A DNA stretch of 64,000 nucleotides from Natronococcus roseus. Its GTDB lineage: Archaea > Halobacteriota > Halobacteria > Halobacteriales > Natrialbaceae. The notes under the pieces are model-generated. The model was not told where the DNA came from and ran no database searches. It was given only the letters and a program-made list of their open reading frames with translations. The stretch is taken from assembly GCF_043677095.1 (NCBI RefSeq), contig NZ_JBHLJR010000005.1:310001-374000 (forward strand), written 5' to 3'. The translations under genes and the position numbers were made by a program. This document shows, in pieces, positions 7,726-15,511 of this stretch. How positions within the stretch are numbered: the first letter of the stretch is position 1; each line of letters opens with the position of its first letter.

Positions 7726-9249
7726 ATGCTGACGAAGGATCTGCTTCGCGTCTCGAGAGCCGGCGGCGGGTACCACCCGCAGTTCGCGAGCCGCGAGCAC
7801 CGTCCCCTCGCGGCCCGCGTCGTCGGTACCTACCAGGGTCACGTCGGCCACACCCGCGGGGAGCTCGAGGACGCCCTGACCGATCTCGAGCGCGACGCCG
7901 ACCACTTCAAGCTCGTCCGGGGCTTTTCGGCCTTGCTCGAGCGCGACGCGAGCTTCGAGACCGACGCGACGATCGAACCCGAACGCGCACGGAAGGCGGC
8001 GTTCGAGGCGGCCGAGGCCGTCGGCGTCGTCACCGGCGAGGAGCGCGAGACGGCGCTCGCCCGCGCGGCCGACGGGCTCGGACTCTCGAGCGACGTCCTC
8101 GAGCGGGCGCTGTACGCCGACCTCGAGGAGCGGCAGGTCCTCACGGCGGTCGAGCCGCGGTGGGGTCCAGACAACCTCGTCGCCCAGTACAACCTCTCGC
8201 TGGCCCAGACGGCGCTGTTCGACGCCACCGGGTTACGAGTCAGGTCGAGCGATCCGAAGGCGCTCGTCTCGGCGATCAAGCGGCTTCGGCTGATGTACGA
8301 GATCCGGAAGACGGACGACGCGAACGAAACGGATCTGAGCGACCGCGAGGTCGTCGTCACGGGTCCAACCCACCTCTTTCGCGCGACCCGTCGGTACGGG
8401 ACTCGGTTCGCCCGCCTCCTGCGGACGGTCGCGAAAGCGAGCGAGTGGCGCCTCGAGGCGACGATCGACGACCGGGGCACCGAACGCACCCTCGAGCTCT
8501 CCGAGGCCGATCCCGTGCGGGTGCCCGACGCCGAGCCCGTCGCCGACGTCTCCTTCGACAGCGGCGTCGAAGCCGACTTCGCCGGGCGCTTCTCGAGCCT
8601 CGAGCTCGACTGGGAGCTCGTCCGCGAACCCGAGCCGCTCGAGACCGGAACGCGAGTGATGATCCCCGACTTCGCGTTCGACTACTCGCACGGCGACTTT
8701 CGGGTCTTCTTCGAGATCATGGGCTTCTGGACGCCCGAGTACGTCGAAAAGAAGCTCGGCCAGCTCTCGGAACTCGAGGACGTCGAGCTGGTCGTCGCCG
8801 TCGACGAGTCGCTTGGCGTCGGCGAGGAAATCTCGGCGCGGGACTTCCGGGCGATCCCCTACTCCGGCAGCGTTCGGCTGAAGGACGTCCGCGACGTCCT
8901 CCGGGAGTACGAGCGCCAGCTCGTCGCCGACAGCGCGGCCGCCTTGCCCGAGGAGCTGCGACCCGACGCGGACGTCCGCACCCTCGAGGCGCTGGCCGCC
9001 GACCGCGGCGTCAGCGAGGACGCGCTGGCCGACGTCGCCTTCCCCGAGCACGAAGTGGTCGGCCGAACGCTGGTTCGACCGTCGGTGCTCGAGGAACTCG
9101 GCGAGGAGCTCGAGGCCGGCTCGTCGCTGTCGGAGGCGGAGGCGACGCTCGAATCCTACGGGATCGGGGACTCGAGCGCGGTGCTCTCGAAACTCGGCTA
9201 CCGCGTCGAGTGGGAGGGTCTCGCGGGCGGGACGCTCGTCGAGCGCTGA
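7726..9249 (+). CDS. Bax1-type nuclease (DUF790), XPB partner
   Basis: Family known as Bax1, which binds archaeal XPB helicase and supplies a structure-specific DNA endonuclease. The 507-residue protein starts MLTKDLLRVSRAGGGYHPQF, continues with the family segment DNLVAQYNLSLAQTALFDAT, and around residues 314-340 carries IPDFAFDYS ... FFEIMGFWTPEYVEKKL, which fits a PD-(D/E)XK-like nuclease core. The C-terminus (about 400-507) is an acidic helical region. XPB lies 3.4 kb upstream on the same strand, with panE, the ASRT gene and the symporter genes between them; the two are often adjacent in archaea. Confidence 0.9.
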   Translation: MLTKDLLRVSRAGGGYHPQFASREHRPLAARVVGTYQGHVGHTRGELEDALTDLERDADHFKLVRGFSALLERDASFETDATIEPERARKAAFEAAEAVGVVTGEERETALARAADGLGLSSDVLERALYADLEERQVLTAVEPRWGPDNLVAQYNLSLAQTALFDATGLRVRSSDPKALVSAIKRLRLMYEIRKTDDANETDLSDREVVVTGPTHLFRATRRYGTRFARLLRTVAKASEWRLEATIDDRGTERTLELSEADPVRVPDAEPVADVSFDSGVEADFAGRFSSLELDWELVREPEPLETGTRVMIPDFAFDYSHGDFRVFFEIMGFWTPEYVEKKLGQLSELEDVELVVAVDESLGVGEEISARDFRAIPYSGSVRLKDVRDVLREYERQLVADSAAALPEELRPDADVRTLEALAADRGVSEDALADVAFPEHEVVGRTLVRPSVLEELGEELEAGSSLSEAEATLESYGIGDSSAVLSKLGYRVEWEGLAGGTLVER

Positions 9250-9315
9250 CGATTATATTCGGCTACGTCTGGAAATACGATACGTACTGGTTGTATCTCG
9301 GTTAACAACCCTTTT

Positions 9316-9367
9316 CGGTTGTAGAATCGCCCTCGGTGCGAGCGGAACGACACCGATCCTACAACCG
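9316..9367. terminator. Two-tier hairpin between convergent genes
   Basis: CGGTTGTAG (9316-9324) pairs perfectly with CTACAACCG (9359-9367), and inside it TCGGTG (9333-9338) pairs with CACCGA (9351-9356). It lies between the ends of bax1 (+) and the RNA-binding gene (-) and could serve either transcript. There is CCCTTTT just before it, read on the plus strand. Confidence 0.45.
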
Positions 9368-9369
9368 TT

Positions 9370-9915
9370 TCACAGCTCCCGCTGGCGCCCTTTCGGTACC
9401 ATCGAGCGCAACTCGCCGTGGACGTAGAGGCCGACGCCGATCGGCTCGATCGCGCCCGCGATCCGATGGGCGGCGATCAGATACCCCCAGTCGCCGTCCC
9501 AGCGCTCGAGGGCCTGATCCTCGCCCGCGGCGAACGCCCGTGCTTCCTCTGACTCGAGTTCGATCACGCACTCGCCGGCCTCCCTGCCGAAGCGCTGGAC
9601 GAAGTCCGTCGTCGGCTTCCAGTGCTCCTGTCGGGTTCGCAGACAGGTCATGCCGATCGCCTCGATAGTGATCGGCGAAGGGGCGTCGCCGCCGTAGATC
9701 CAGATCTTGCCGGCCCCTTTCTCCCAGAAGGTGTAGTCGTCGAACGTCTCGGGTGGGATCGCAAAGCGGTCCGCGAAGTAGTCGACGACCTCCTCGCGGC
9801 TGGCTCGGCCCTCGACGGTCCGCTCCGCGGCGGTTTCGGGCAGCCGGCCGAAGCGCTGGCCGTCGTTTTGCTCGAGGTCGCCCGCACTCGTGCCGTCCGA
9901 GGCGTCATCACCCAT
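9370..9915 (-). CDS. RNA-binding partner of NSUN methyltransferase (pre-PUA/PUA-like)
   Basis: A 181-residue protein resembling the C-terminal RNA-binding part of bacterial rRNA m5C methyltransferase RsmF: WGYLIAAHRIAGAIEPIGVGLYVHG followed by ELRSMVPKGRQREL is the characteristic ending, and EEVVDYFADRFAIPPETFDDYTFWEK the beginning. It follows the methyltransferase gene with a one-base overlap (TGATG, ATG at 9915), so catalytic and RNA-binding halves that are fused in bacteria appear as two translationally coupled proteins here. It may help target the methyltransferase to tRNA or rRNA. Confidence 0.82.
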   Translation of the reverse strand: MGDDASDGTSAGDLEQNDGQRFGRLPETAAERTVEGRASREEVVDYFADRFAIPPETFDDYTFWEKGAGKIWIYGGDAPSPITIEAIGMTCLRTRQEHWKPTTDFVQRFGREAGECVIELESEEARAFAAGEDQALERWDGDWGYLIAAHRIAGAIEPIGVGLYVHGELRSMVPKGRQREL

Positions 9916-10823
9916 CAGGCGGTCACCTCCAGTTTCGCGACGAAGAAGCCGCCGGTGTCGTTCTGGTGGGGGTAGATCCGCGCGGCCTGCTCGAGGCTCC
10001 CGTTGTACTCCTCGCCGTCCCACTCGGTGAGTCCGGGCGAGTGCTCGAGACCGAGGTCGAAGTCGACGACCCGACAGTCCTCGCGCTCGAGGACGTGCTG
10101 GACGACCGCCTCGTTCTCCTCGGGGGCGAACGTACACGTCGAGTAGACGACGGTGCCGCCCTCCCGCGTCGCTTGCACGGCGCGCCCGAGAATCCCCTTC
10201 TGGATCCCCGAGACTTCGTCGAGGTAGCCCTCCGACCAGCCGTCGAGCGCGTCGGGGTTCTTCCGGATCGTCCCCTCGCAGGAACAGGGGGCGTCGACGA
10301 GGCTGCGATCGAACTCCTCGAAGTCGAACCGCTCGAGGGAGTAGTTGCGGGCGTCGTCGTTCGTGACCGCGAGGCTCGTCGCACCGAGCCGTTCGGCGTT
10401 GAATCGCAGCGCCGAGATCCGCCCGAGATTGCTGTCGTTGGCGACGACGGTCCCCCGGTCGTCCATCAGCGCCGCGAGCTGGGTCGCCTTCCCGCCGGGG
10501 GCCGCACAGCAGTCCCAGACCCGCTCGCCGGGTTCAGGCTCGAGCACGGTCGCGGGAACCGCCGACACCTCCTCCTGGCCGTGGGTAAATCCGTGAAACG
10601 ACGACCACGTCGAGCCCGGCGAGTCCGTCTCGAGGCGCAGCACTCGAGGGTTCCAGTCGGCACCCTCGTAGCCGACGCCCTCCTCCTCGAGGGCGGTCGT
10701 CGCCCGGTCGGCCGAGGCCTTGATCGTGTTCACCCGGACCGCGTTGCCAAGCGGGCGCTCGCAGGCGGCGAGAAACGCCTCGAAGTCGTCGACGATCGGC
10801 CGGTACCGCTCGAGTGGCTCCAT
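9915..10823 (-). CDS. RNA m5C methyltransferase, NOL1/NOP2/Sun (NSUN) family
   Basis: S-adenosylmethionine-dependent cytosine-5 RNA methyltransferase, probably acting on tRNA like archaeal Trm4. The 302-residue protein has the SAM-binding motif DCCAAPGGKATQLA, the conserved DAPCSCEGT with the Cys that resolves the covalent intermediate, and VVYSTCTFAPEENE with the catalytic Cys. Length is that of archaeal stand-alone enzymes without a PUA domain. The ATG at 10823 is taken as the start because upstream codons in the open frame are antisense to the next gene. It is divergent from the PAC2-family gene. Confidence 0.93.
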   Translation of the reverse strand: MEPLERYRPIVDDFEAFLAACERPLGNAVRVNTIKASADRATTALEEEGVGYEGADWNPRVLRLETDSPGSTWSSFHGFTHGQEEVSAVPATVLEPEPGERVWDCCAAPGGKATQLAALMDDRGTVVANDSNLGRISALRFNAERLGATSLAVTNDDARNYSLERFDFEEFDRSLVDAPCSCEGTIRKNPDALDGWSEGYLDEVSGIQKGILGRAVQATREGGTVVYSTCTFAPEENEAVVQHVLEREDCRVVDFDLGLEHSPGLTEWDGEEYNGSLEQAARIYPHQNDTGGFFVAKLEVTA

Positions 10824-10882
10824 TGCCCGTGGATTCGGGAGCCCGTTGTTTGTGGGTTTCGAAGCGCCGCCCACGTCGGCAC

Positions 10883-10892
10883 CGTCTTTATG
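10883..10892 (+). promoter_or_regulatory. TATA-like element of PAC2-family gene
   Basis: CGTCTTTATG lies about 29 bp before the ATG at 10917, in a short divergent spacer with the methyltransferase gene. Confidence 0.5.
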
Positions 10893-10916
10893 TCGCTCAC
10901 CCGCGATTGTCAGCAC

Positions 10917-11657
10917 ATGGCAGGGATTCAGATACGGGACTCCGAGGTATCGCTCGAAGAGCCGACGTTCGTCGAGGGGTTTCCCGGCGTCGGCCTCGTC
11001 GGCAAGATCGCGACCGACCACCTCATTCGCGAGCTCGAGATGGAGTACTACGCCAGCGTCGACTGTGAGGGGCTGCCCCGCGTCGGGACCTACCGGGCCG
11101 GCGACGGCCGGGTACGCCCGCCCGTTCGGCTCTACGCCAGCGAGGCTCACGACCTGATCGCGCTGCAGAGTGACGTGCCGATCGGTTCGCCGGCCGTCGG
11201 CAGCGTCGCGAACTGCGTCTCGAGCTGGATCGCCGCCCGGGAGGTGCGGCCGATCTACCTCAGCGGGCTTCCCGCTGAACGCGAGGAGCCCCCCTCGCTG
11301 TACGGGGTCGCCACCGGATCCCAACTCGAGACGCTCGAGGACCACGGGATCGCGACGCCGCCGGAGGACGGCGTCGTCAGCGGACCCACTGGGGCGTTGC
11401 TCGACCGCGCCGCACAGAGCGGCGAGGACAGTCTGGGGCTGATCGTCGACTCGAGCCCGCAGTTTCCCGACCCCGAGGCGGCGACCGTCCTGCTCGAGGA
11501 GGGGATCGCGCCGATCGCGGACGTCTCGATCGACGTGGCGGAGCTGGTCGACCGGGCCGAGGAGATCCGGGAGAAGCGCGAGCAGTTCGCCCGCCAGATG
11601 CAACAGTTGAGCCAGGAGGAGAGCTCCCAGGCCCAGCCGCTGCGGATGTACCAGTAG
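10917..11657 (+). CDS. PAC2-family (proteasome assembly chaperone-like) protein
   Basis: Member of the PAC2 superfamily (PF09754), which in eukaryotes assists 20S proteasome assembly; the archaeal role is unproven, and some relatives are described as ATP-grasp-linked. The 246-residue protein has the hallmark FVEGFPGVGLVGKIATDHLI (residues about 17-37), ALQSDVPIG, YLSGLPAE and a Glu/Gln-rich helical tail (about 200-240) that may form a coiled coil. It is transcribed alone with a probable leaderless start. Confidence 0.9.
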   Translation: MAGIQIRDSEVSLEEPTFVEGFPGVGLVGKIATDHLIRELEMEYYASVDCEGLPRVGTYRAGDGRVRPPVRLYASEAHDLIALQSDVPIGSPAVGSVANCVSSWIAAREVRPIYLSGLPAEREEPPSLYGVATGSQLETLEDHGIATPPEDGVVSGPTGALLDRAAQSGEDSLGLIVDSSPQFPDPEAATVLLEEGIAPIADVSIDVAELVDRAEEIREKREQFARQMQQLSQEESSQAQPLRMYQ

Positions 11658-12050
11658 CGCGCGACTCGAGCGGAGGTTGTCGGTGCAGCATCGCGGTCTC
11701 TGGACTCGGTCTGGATCGGGCGAATCGTTACGTAGCACGTGCGAATGGAACGATCAGTGCTACGGAGGTGTTCGCGAGCACCGCGAGCGATTCACCGCCG
11801 GAGCGGGGTGAAACCCCGTGACGGCGGCCTTTTTTCATCGAAGTTTTTTGGCGAGGTTCGACCGAGTGAGCGCAGCGAACGAGGGAGGACCCCGATAAAA
11901 AAGTTCGCTATACGTAACTGCTGCCTCAGGGCTCCCCTGAACGCAGACCCACGCTATGAGTTGCTACTATGCGGCAGGGTAGCACGTCGGGCTACCCGTC
12001 TTGCTCACGCAATCCCAACCCCTTTTCGGGTCCTGACGAATCCTTCGGAC
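11658..12050. other. Intergenic region with the hairpin repeat
   Basis: This 393-bp spacer contains the nested hairpin and T/A-rich repeat. Its last 150 bp, up to the aldo/keto reductase start, show no clear TATA box or reading frame with haloarchaeal codon bias. Confidence 0.5.
11780..11903. repeat. Haloarchaeal intergenic repeat with nested hairpin and T-run
   Basis: CCGCCG (11795-11800) pairs with CGGCGG (11822-11827), and inside it CGGGGT (11804-11809) pairs with ACCCCG (11813-11818) around a GAA loop. A T6 run follows (11830-11835), so it could end the PAC2 transcript. The next 70 bases contain a second T6 run, a GAGTGAGCGCAGCGAACGAG stretch and GATAAAAAAG, so the T-rich and A-rich ends are partly inverted copies. 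Phrases such as GCGAGCACCGCGAGCG are common in intergenic repeats of haloarchaea (from general knowledge). Confidence 0.5.
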
Positions 12051-12884
12051 ATGGTAGACGAAATCGCTCCCGACTTCTGTCCGACGACGTCGAACGGCCT
12101 GCCGATGCTCGGCCTCGGTACCTGGGAGAACGACGACCCCGAACAGTGCGCCGAGAGCGTCCGGAACGCCCTCGAGCAAGGGTACCGACACATCGACACG
12201 GCACAGGCCTACGACAACGAGGAGGCCGTTGGCGAGGGGATCGCCAGCGCCGACGTCGACCGCGAGGAGGTCTTCCTCGCGACGAAGATCTGGACCGACA
12301 ACCTCGGCTACGAGGACGTCAAGGAGACCGCTCGAGAGAGCATGGACCGCCTCGGGGTCGACTCCCTCGACATGCTGTACGTTCACTGGCCCGCCGGGGC
12401 GTACGAGCCCGAGGAGACCCTCTCGGCGTTCTCGGAGCTGTACGACGAGGGACTGATCGAGAACGTCGGCGTCAGCAACTTCATGGCCGAGGATCTCGAG
12501 GCGGCGATCGACGTCTGCGACGCGCCGATCGCGGCCAACCAGATCGAACTCCACCCGCTGCTCCCTCAGCCGGACCTGCGCGAGCGCTGTCAGCAGTACG
12601 ATGTCGACGTCGTCGCCTACTCGCCGCTGGCCCGCGGCCAGGTGTTCAACCACGAGGGGATCCAGAACGTCGCGGCCCGACACAGCGTCAGCGAGGCCCA
12701 GGTCAGCCTCGCCTGGCTGCGCGAGAAGGGCGTCACCGCGATCCCGAAGGCGACCGGCGAGGACCACCTCGAGGACAACTGGGAGTCGCTAATGGTCGAG
12801 CTCGACCGCTCCGACGTCGACACGATCGACAACGTCGACGACGTCAGCCGCGAGGTCGACCCCGAGTTCGCCCCCTGGAACTGA
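12051..12884 (+). CDS. Aldo/keto reductase
   Basis: NAD(P)H-dependent oxidoreductase of the AKR superfamily, 277 residues. The catalytic tetrad is complete: Asp49 and Tyr54 in HIDTAQAYDNEE, Lys79 in LATKIW and His112 in LYVHWPA. The cofactor-binding C-terminal half has NQIELHPLLPQ, AYSPLARG and AIPKATGEDHLEDN. This is typical of AKR5/2,5-diketogluconate-reductase-like proteins; the substrate is unknown. The start at 12051 (MVDEIAPDF) gives normal family length; the frame is open further upstream through repeat sequence. Confidence 0.92.
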   Translation: MVDEIAPDFCPTTSNGLPMLGLGTWENDDPEQCAESVRNALEQGYRHIDTAQAYDNEEAVGEGIASADVDREEVFLATKIWTDNLGYEDVKETARESMDRLGVDSLDMLYVHWPAGAYEPEETLSAFSELYDEGLIENVGVSNFMAEDLEAAIDVCDAPIAANQIELHPLLPQPDLRERCQQYDVDVVAYSPLARGQVFNHEGIQNVAARHSVSEAQVSLAWLREKGVTAIPKATGEDHLEDNWESLMVELDRSDVDTIDNVDDVSREVDPEFAPWN

Positions 12885-12963
12885 CTCGAGCGCTGCCGGC
12901 TCGACCAGTTCGAATTCCTGAATAGGAAGAAAGCTTACCACTTTTCGAGCCGTCGCAGGCGCT

Positions 12964-13710
12964 ATGGCAACCCGCACACGGAGGGGTGACGCCGGCGTCC
13001 TCGGCGAGATCGCGACCGACGTTCGGCGGCTCCACGTCGGCTGGATGGCGCTTCGGTTTCCCAGACAGCGCGGCCGCGGCCACGCCGTCATGGGTCGGTG
13101 GACCCCCGAGACGACCTCCCAGCAGCTCCGCTACTACGGCTGGGGCGTCCTCGGCGCGCTCGGTCTGCTCGTCGCCTACCCGCTCACCGTCCTCGGCCTC
13201 GCGACCCGCTACTACGCGGCGAAACTCGACTCGACCCGAACCCGGCTCGGCGTCGCCGGCGTCACCGGCCTCGCCGTCCTCGCGTGGGGCGGGCTGACGG
13301 CCGTCGCCCACCTTCAGCTCGAGCCCGATGCTGTCCTCGCAGTTGCCGCAGCCAGTGCAGTCGCGACGGGAGCGACGGCGCTTTCGGCCGGCTGCTCGCG
13401 GGTCGGCGGCCGATCCGTCTCGGTCCTGCTCGCGTACCCGTTCGCGCTGACCGCGCTCTGTCTCCCCCCGGTCGTCGCCGCGCTCGTGACCCCGTCGCTC
13501 GAGGGTGTCGTCCTCGAGCCCAGCTACGCGTTCGCGGTGCAGCTGCTCGAGGGGCCGCTGGCCGTCGGCGGGATCAACGAACTGCTCCGGGCGAACTTCG
13601 AACTCGCTGGCGCGGCCTACGCGGCGATGTGGGTCGCGATCGCGTTCCCGCTGGGGTGGCTGCTGGGACTTGCGGTCGCGCTGGCGAACCTGGTGCGTCC
13701 GTCGAACTGA
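12964..13710 (+). CDS. Hypothetical haloarchaeal membrane protein
   Basis: A 248-residue protein with a basic N-terminus of about 55 residues and then six or so hydrophobic helices (starting near residues 58, 95, 124, 150, 190 and 220), ending in NLVRPSN. The pattern GWGVLGALGLLVAYPLTVLGLATRYYA near residue 60 looks like haloarchaeal DUF4013-like membrane proteins but is not enough to assign a family. It stands between an aldo/keto reductase and an E2-type acyltransferase on the same strand. Function unknown. Confidence 0.75.
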   Translation: MATRTRRGDAGVLGEIATDVRRLHVGWMALRFPRQRGRGHAVMGRWTPETTSQQLRYYGWGVLGALGLLVAYPLTVLGLATRYYAAKLDSTRTRLGVAGVTGLAVLAWGGLTAVAHLQLEPDAVLAVAAASAVATGATALSAGCSRVGGRSVSVLLAYPFALTALCLPPVVAALVTPSLEGVVLEPSYAFAVQLLEGPLAVGGINELLRANFELAGAAYAAMWVAIAFPLGWLLGLAVALANLVRPSN

Positions 13711-13758
13711 TCGGCCCGGCGCGCAAAGCGGGATGGTCGTCCTCGTGGTGGGGCGACT

Positions 13759-14550
13759 ATGGACGAGAGCGACGCAACGATCGAACCCTTCCCCTTGCAG
13801 CGACGCGGCACCGTCGACTACATGCGAACTGCCGGCCGACGGAGCGTCGTTCACGGGCTCGTCGAACTCGACGTGACCGAGGCTCGACGGCGCATTCGCG
13901 ACCTCGAGGAGCACACTGGAACGCGACGGTCGTTCACCGCATTTCTCGTCTTCAGTCTCGCTCGAGCGATCGACGACCATCCTCGCGTCCAGACCTACCG
14001 CGACTGGCGGGGACGGCTCGTCCGATTCGAGGACGTCGACGTGAACGTCCTGATCGAGCGGGAGGTCGACGGCGAACGGATCGGCGTTCCCCACGTTCTC
14101 AGGGCGGCGAACCGACGCTCGCTCGAGTCGATTCACGACGAGATCCGAGCGGCCCAGACGGATCCGAACGCGGGACGACAGCGCGGGCTGTCGACCGCGG
14201 GACTGCGACTCCCGGGTCCCGTCCGACGGCTGTTCTGGCGGCTTCCCCGGACTTTTCCCCGACGCTGGAAGCGCGTCGCCGGCACCGTCGCGGTGACCTC
14301 GATCGGCATGTTCGGTACCGGTGGCGGCTGGGGAATCAGTCCGACGAACTACGCGCTCCAGCTCACCGTCGGCGGCATCGAGCGCAAGCCGAGGTTCGTG
14401 GACGGAGAGGTCGTGTCTCGAGAGCTCCTCGATCTCACCGTGACGGTCGACCACGACGTCGTCGACGGCGCGCCCGCCGCTCGGTTCGTCGAACGCCTGC
14501 GGGAGCTCGTCGAAGCGGCACACGGGCTGGAGACGGACCTCGAGACGTAG
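13759..14550 (+). CDS. Stand-alone 2-oxoacid dehydrogenase E2-type acyltransferase
   Basis: The 263-residue protein consists only of the catalytic domain of dihydrolipoamide acyltransferases (CAT-like fold). It keeps the active-site motif HDVVDGAP (His232, Asp236, Gly237), which matches HxxxDG, plus FTAFLVFSLARAIDDHP, DVNVLIER and TVAVTSIGMFGTGGGWG. The lipoyl and E1/E3-binding domains of true E2 subunits are missing, and no E1 or E3 gene is nearby. It may therefore use a soluble acyl donor such as acyl-CoA, like a small-molecule acyltransferase; that is inference. Residues about 135-170 form an Arg/Pro-rich insertion. Confidence 0.87.
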   Translation: MDESDATIEPFPLQRRGTVDYMRTAGRRSVVHGLVELDVTEARRRIRDLEEHTGTRRSFTAFLVFSLARAIDDHPRVQTYRDWRGRLVRFEDVDVNVLIEREVDGERIGVPHVLRAANRRSLESIHDEIRAAQTDPNAGRQRGLSTAGLRLPGPVRRLFWRLPRTFPRRWKRVAGTVAVTSIGMFGTGGGWGISPTNYALQLTVGGIERKPRFVDGEVVSRELLDLTVTVDHDVVDGAPAARFVERLRELVEAAHGLETDLET

Positions 14551-14694
14551 GGGGTCCGAAACGCGTCCATCTCCGGAGCCGTGTGGCTCGGCGGAGCTGT
14601 CGGATCCGAATACGTTCGGCCCAGCTCGAGCGTCAGGCCGAGCGAACTGCCGGTTTCCGATACCCTTTGGGGGTTCGCCGTCCCACGATTACGT

Positions 14695-14886
14695 ATGGAG
14701 TTCGATCTGCCAACCACGGCGGCGACGTTTATCGCGCTGATCACGCTCGGCGCGGTCGGGATGATCGCCTCGGACATGATGACGACCGACGATATCCTGA
14801 TGATGGTCGTCCCGTCGATGGTGGTCTTCGGCGGCATCATGCTGCTGATCGGGATCAAACACGGCCAGTACCGGGCGACAAAGTAG
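14695..14886 (+). CDS. Small two-helix haloarchaeal membrane protein
   Basis: A 63-residue protein with two hydrophobic helices (about 10-27 and 34-53), separated by the polar MMTTDD, and a basic tail KHGQYRATK. The start ATG at 14695 is preferred because the upstream open frame has no haloarchaeal codon bias. Proteins of this size and shape are common and conserved in haloarchaea; function unknown. Confidence 0.7.
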   Translation: MEFDLPTTAATFIALITLGAVGMIASDMMTTDDILMMVVPSMVVFGGIMLLIGIKHGQYRATK

Positions 14887-14900
14887 CCGGAATCGTCGTT

Positions 14901-15410
14901 TCAGGGTTCCTCCTCGAACGTCCAGCGGGTCGCGTCCGTCGGAAAGTCTGACCACGCGAATACGACGTCCGGTCGGACCCGGAAGAACGGCGTTCCGTGC
15001 CGAACGTTGTACTTCTCCTCGTAGGCCCCGTCGAGTCGCTCGAGGAGGTCGGCGTCGGCCGTCTCCTCGTCGAGTCGTTCGGCCCGGCCCTCGAGGATGA
15101 CGACTTCCGCGGCGTCCTCGCGGTGGACGACGATGGCGTCGGTTTTCGCAAGATTGCGCACCCACCGGGTCCCCTCCCCACCCCCGCAGTGGAAGGCCCC
15201 GTCGACCCAGACGCCCCAGGTCGGCCTGACGTGCGGAAATCCGTCCGGGCGAACGGTCGTGATCCAGTACGACCGGTCGTCGGCTAGCGTCTCGCCGACG
15301 AACGTCCAGGGGACCAGCTCGTCGCCGTCGTCGGGGATTCCGTAGCTCGCCTCGGTCGCGGGACGGGATCGGTGCGCGTCGTCGATGGCTCTCGAGTCTT
15401 CGTCGGTCAT
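14901..15410 (-). CDS. Pyridoxamine 5'-phosphate oxidase-like FMN-binding protein
   Basis: A 169-residue split-barrel flavin-binding protein. RSYWITTVRPDGFPHVRPTWGVWVDGAFHC is the characteristic start of the fold, followed by TRWVRNLAKTDAIVVHREDA and VVILEGRAERLD. The family includes flavin- and F420-dependent oxidoreductases and heme-degrading enzymes, so the reaction is undefined. The start at 15410 (MTDEDSRA) is preferred over an ATG 36 bases upstream because it fits the family. It converges with the small membrane protein gene. Confidence 0.85.
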   Translation of the reverse strand: MTDEDSRAIDDAHRSRPATEASYGIPDDGDELVPWTFVGETLADDRSYWITTVRPDGFPHVRPTWGVWVDGAFHCGGGEGTRWVRNLAKTDAIVVHREDAAEVVILEGRAERLDEETADADLLERLDGAYEEKYNVRHGTPFFRVRPDVVFAWSDFPTDATRWTFEEEP

Positions 15411-15511
15411 CGAGGTATCGACGCGACGGGAACGCATGAAACGCACTGCCGGGGCATCGATCGCGTCGAAAGAAAAGTCCGTTTCGAGGCGCTACTCGAC
15501 CGTGACCGCGC

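Noticed and set aside
12844..14523. 559-codon minus-strand frame opposite the membrane and E2 genes
   Set aside because: Antisense to two better-supported genes and without domain or hydrophobic core pattern.
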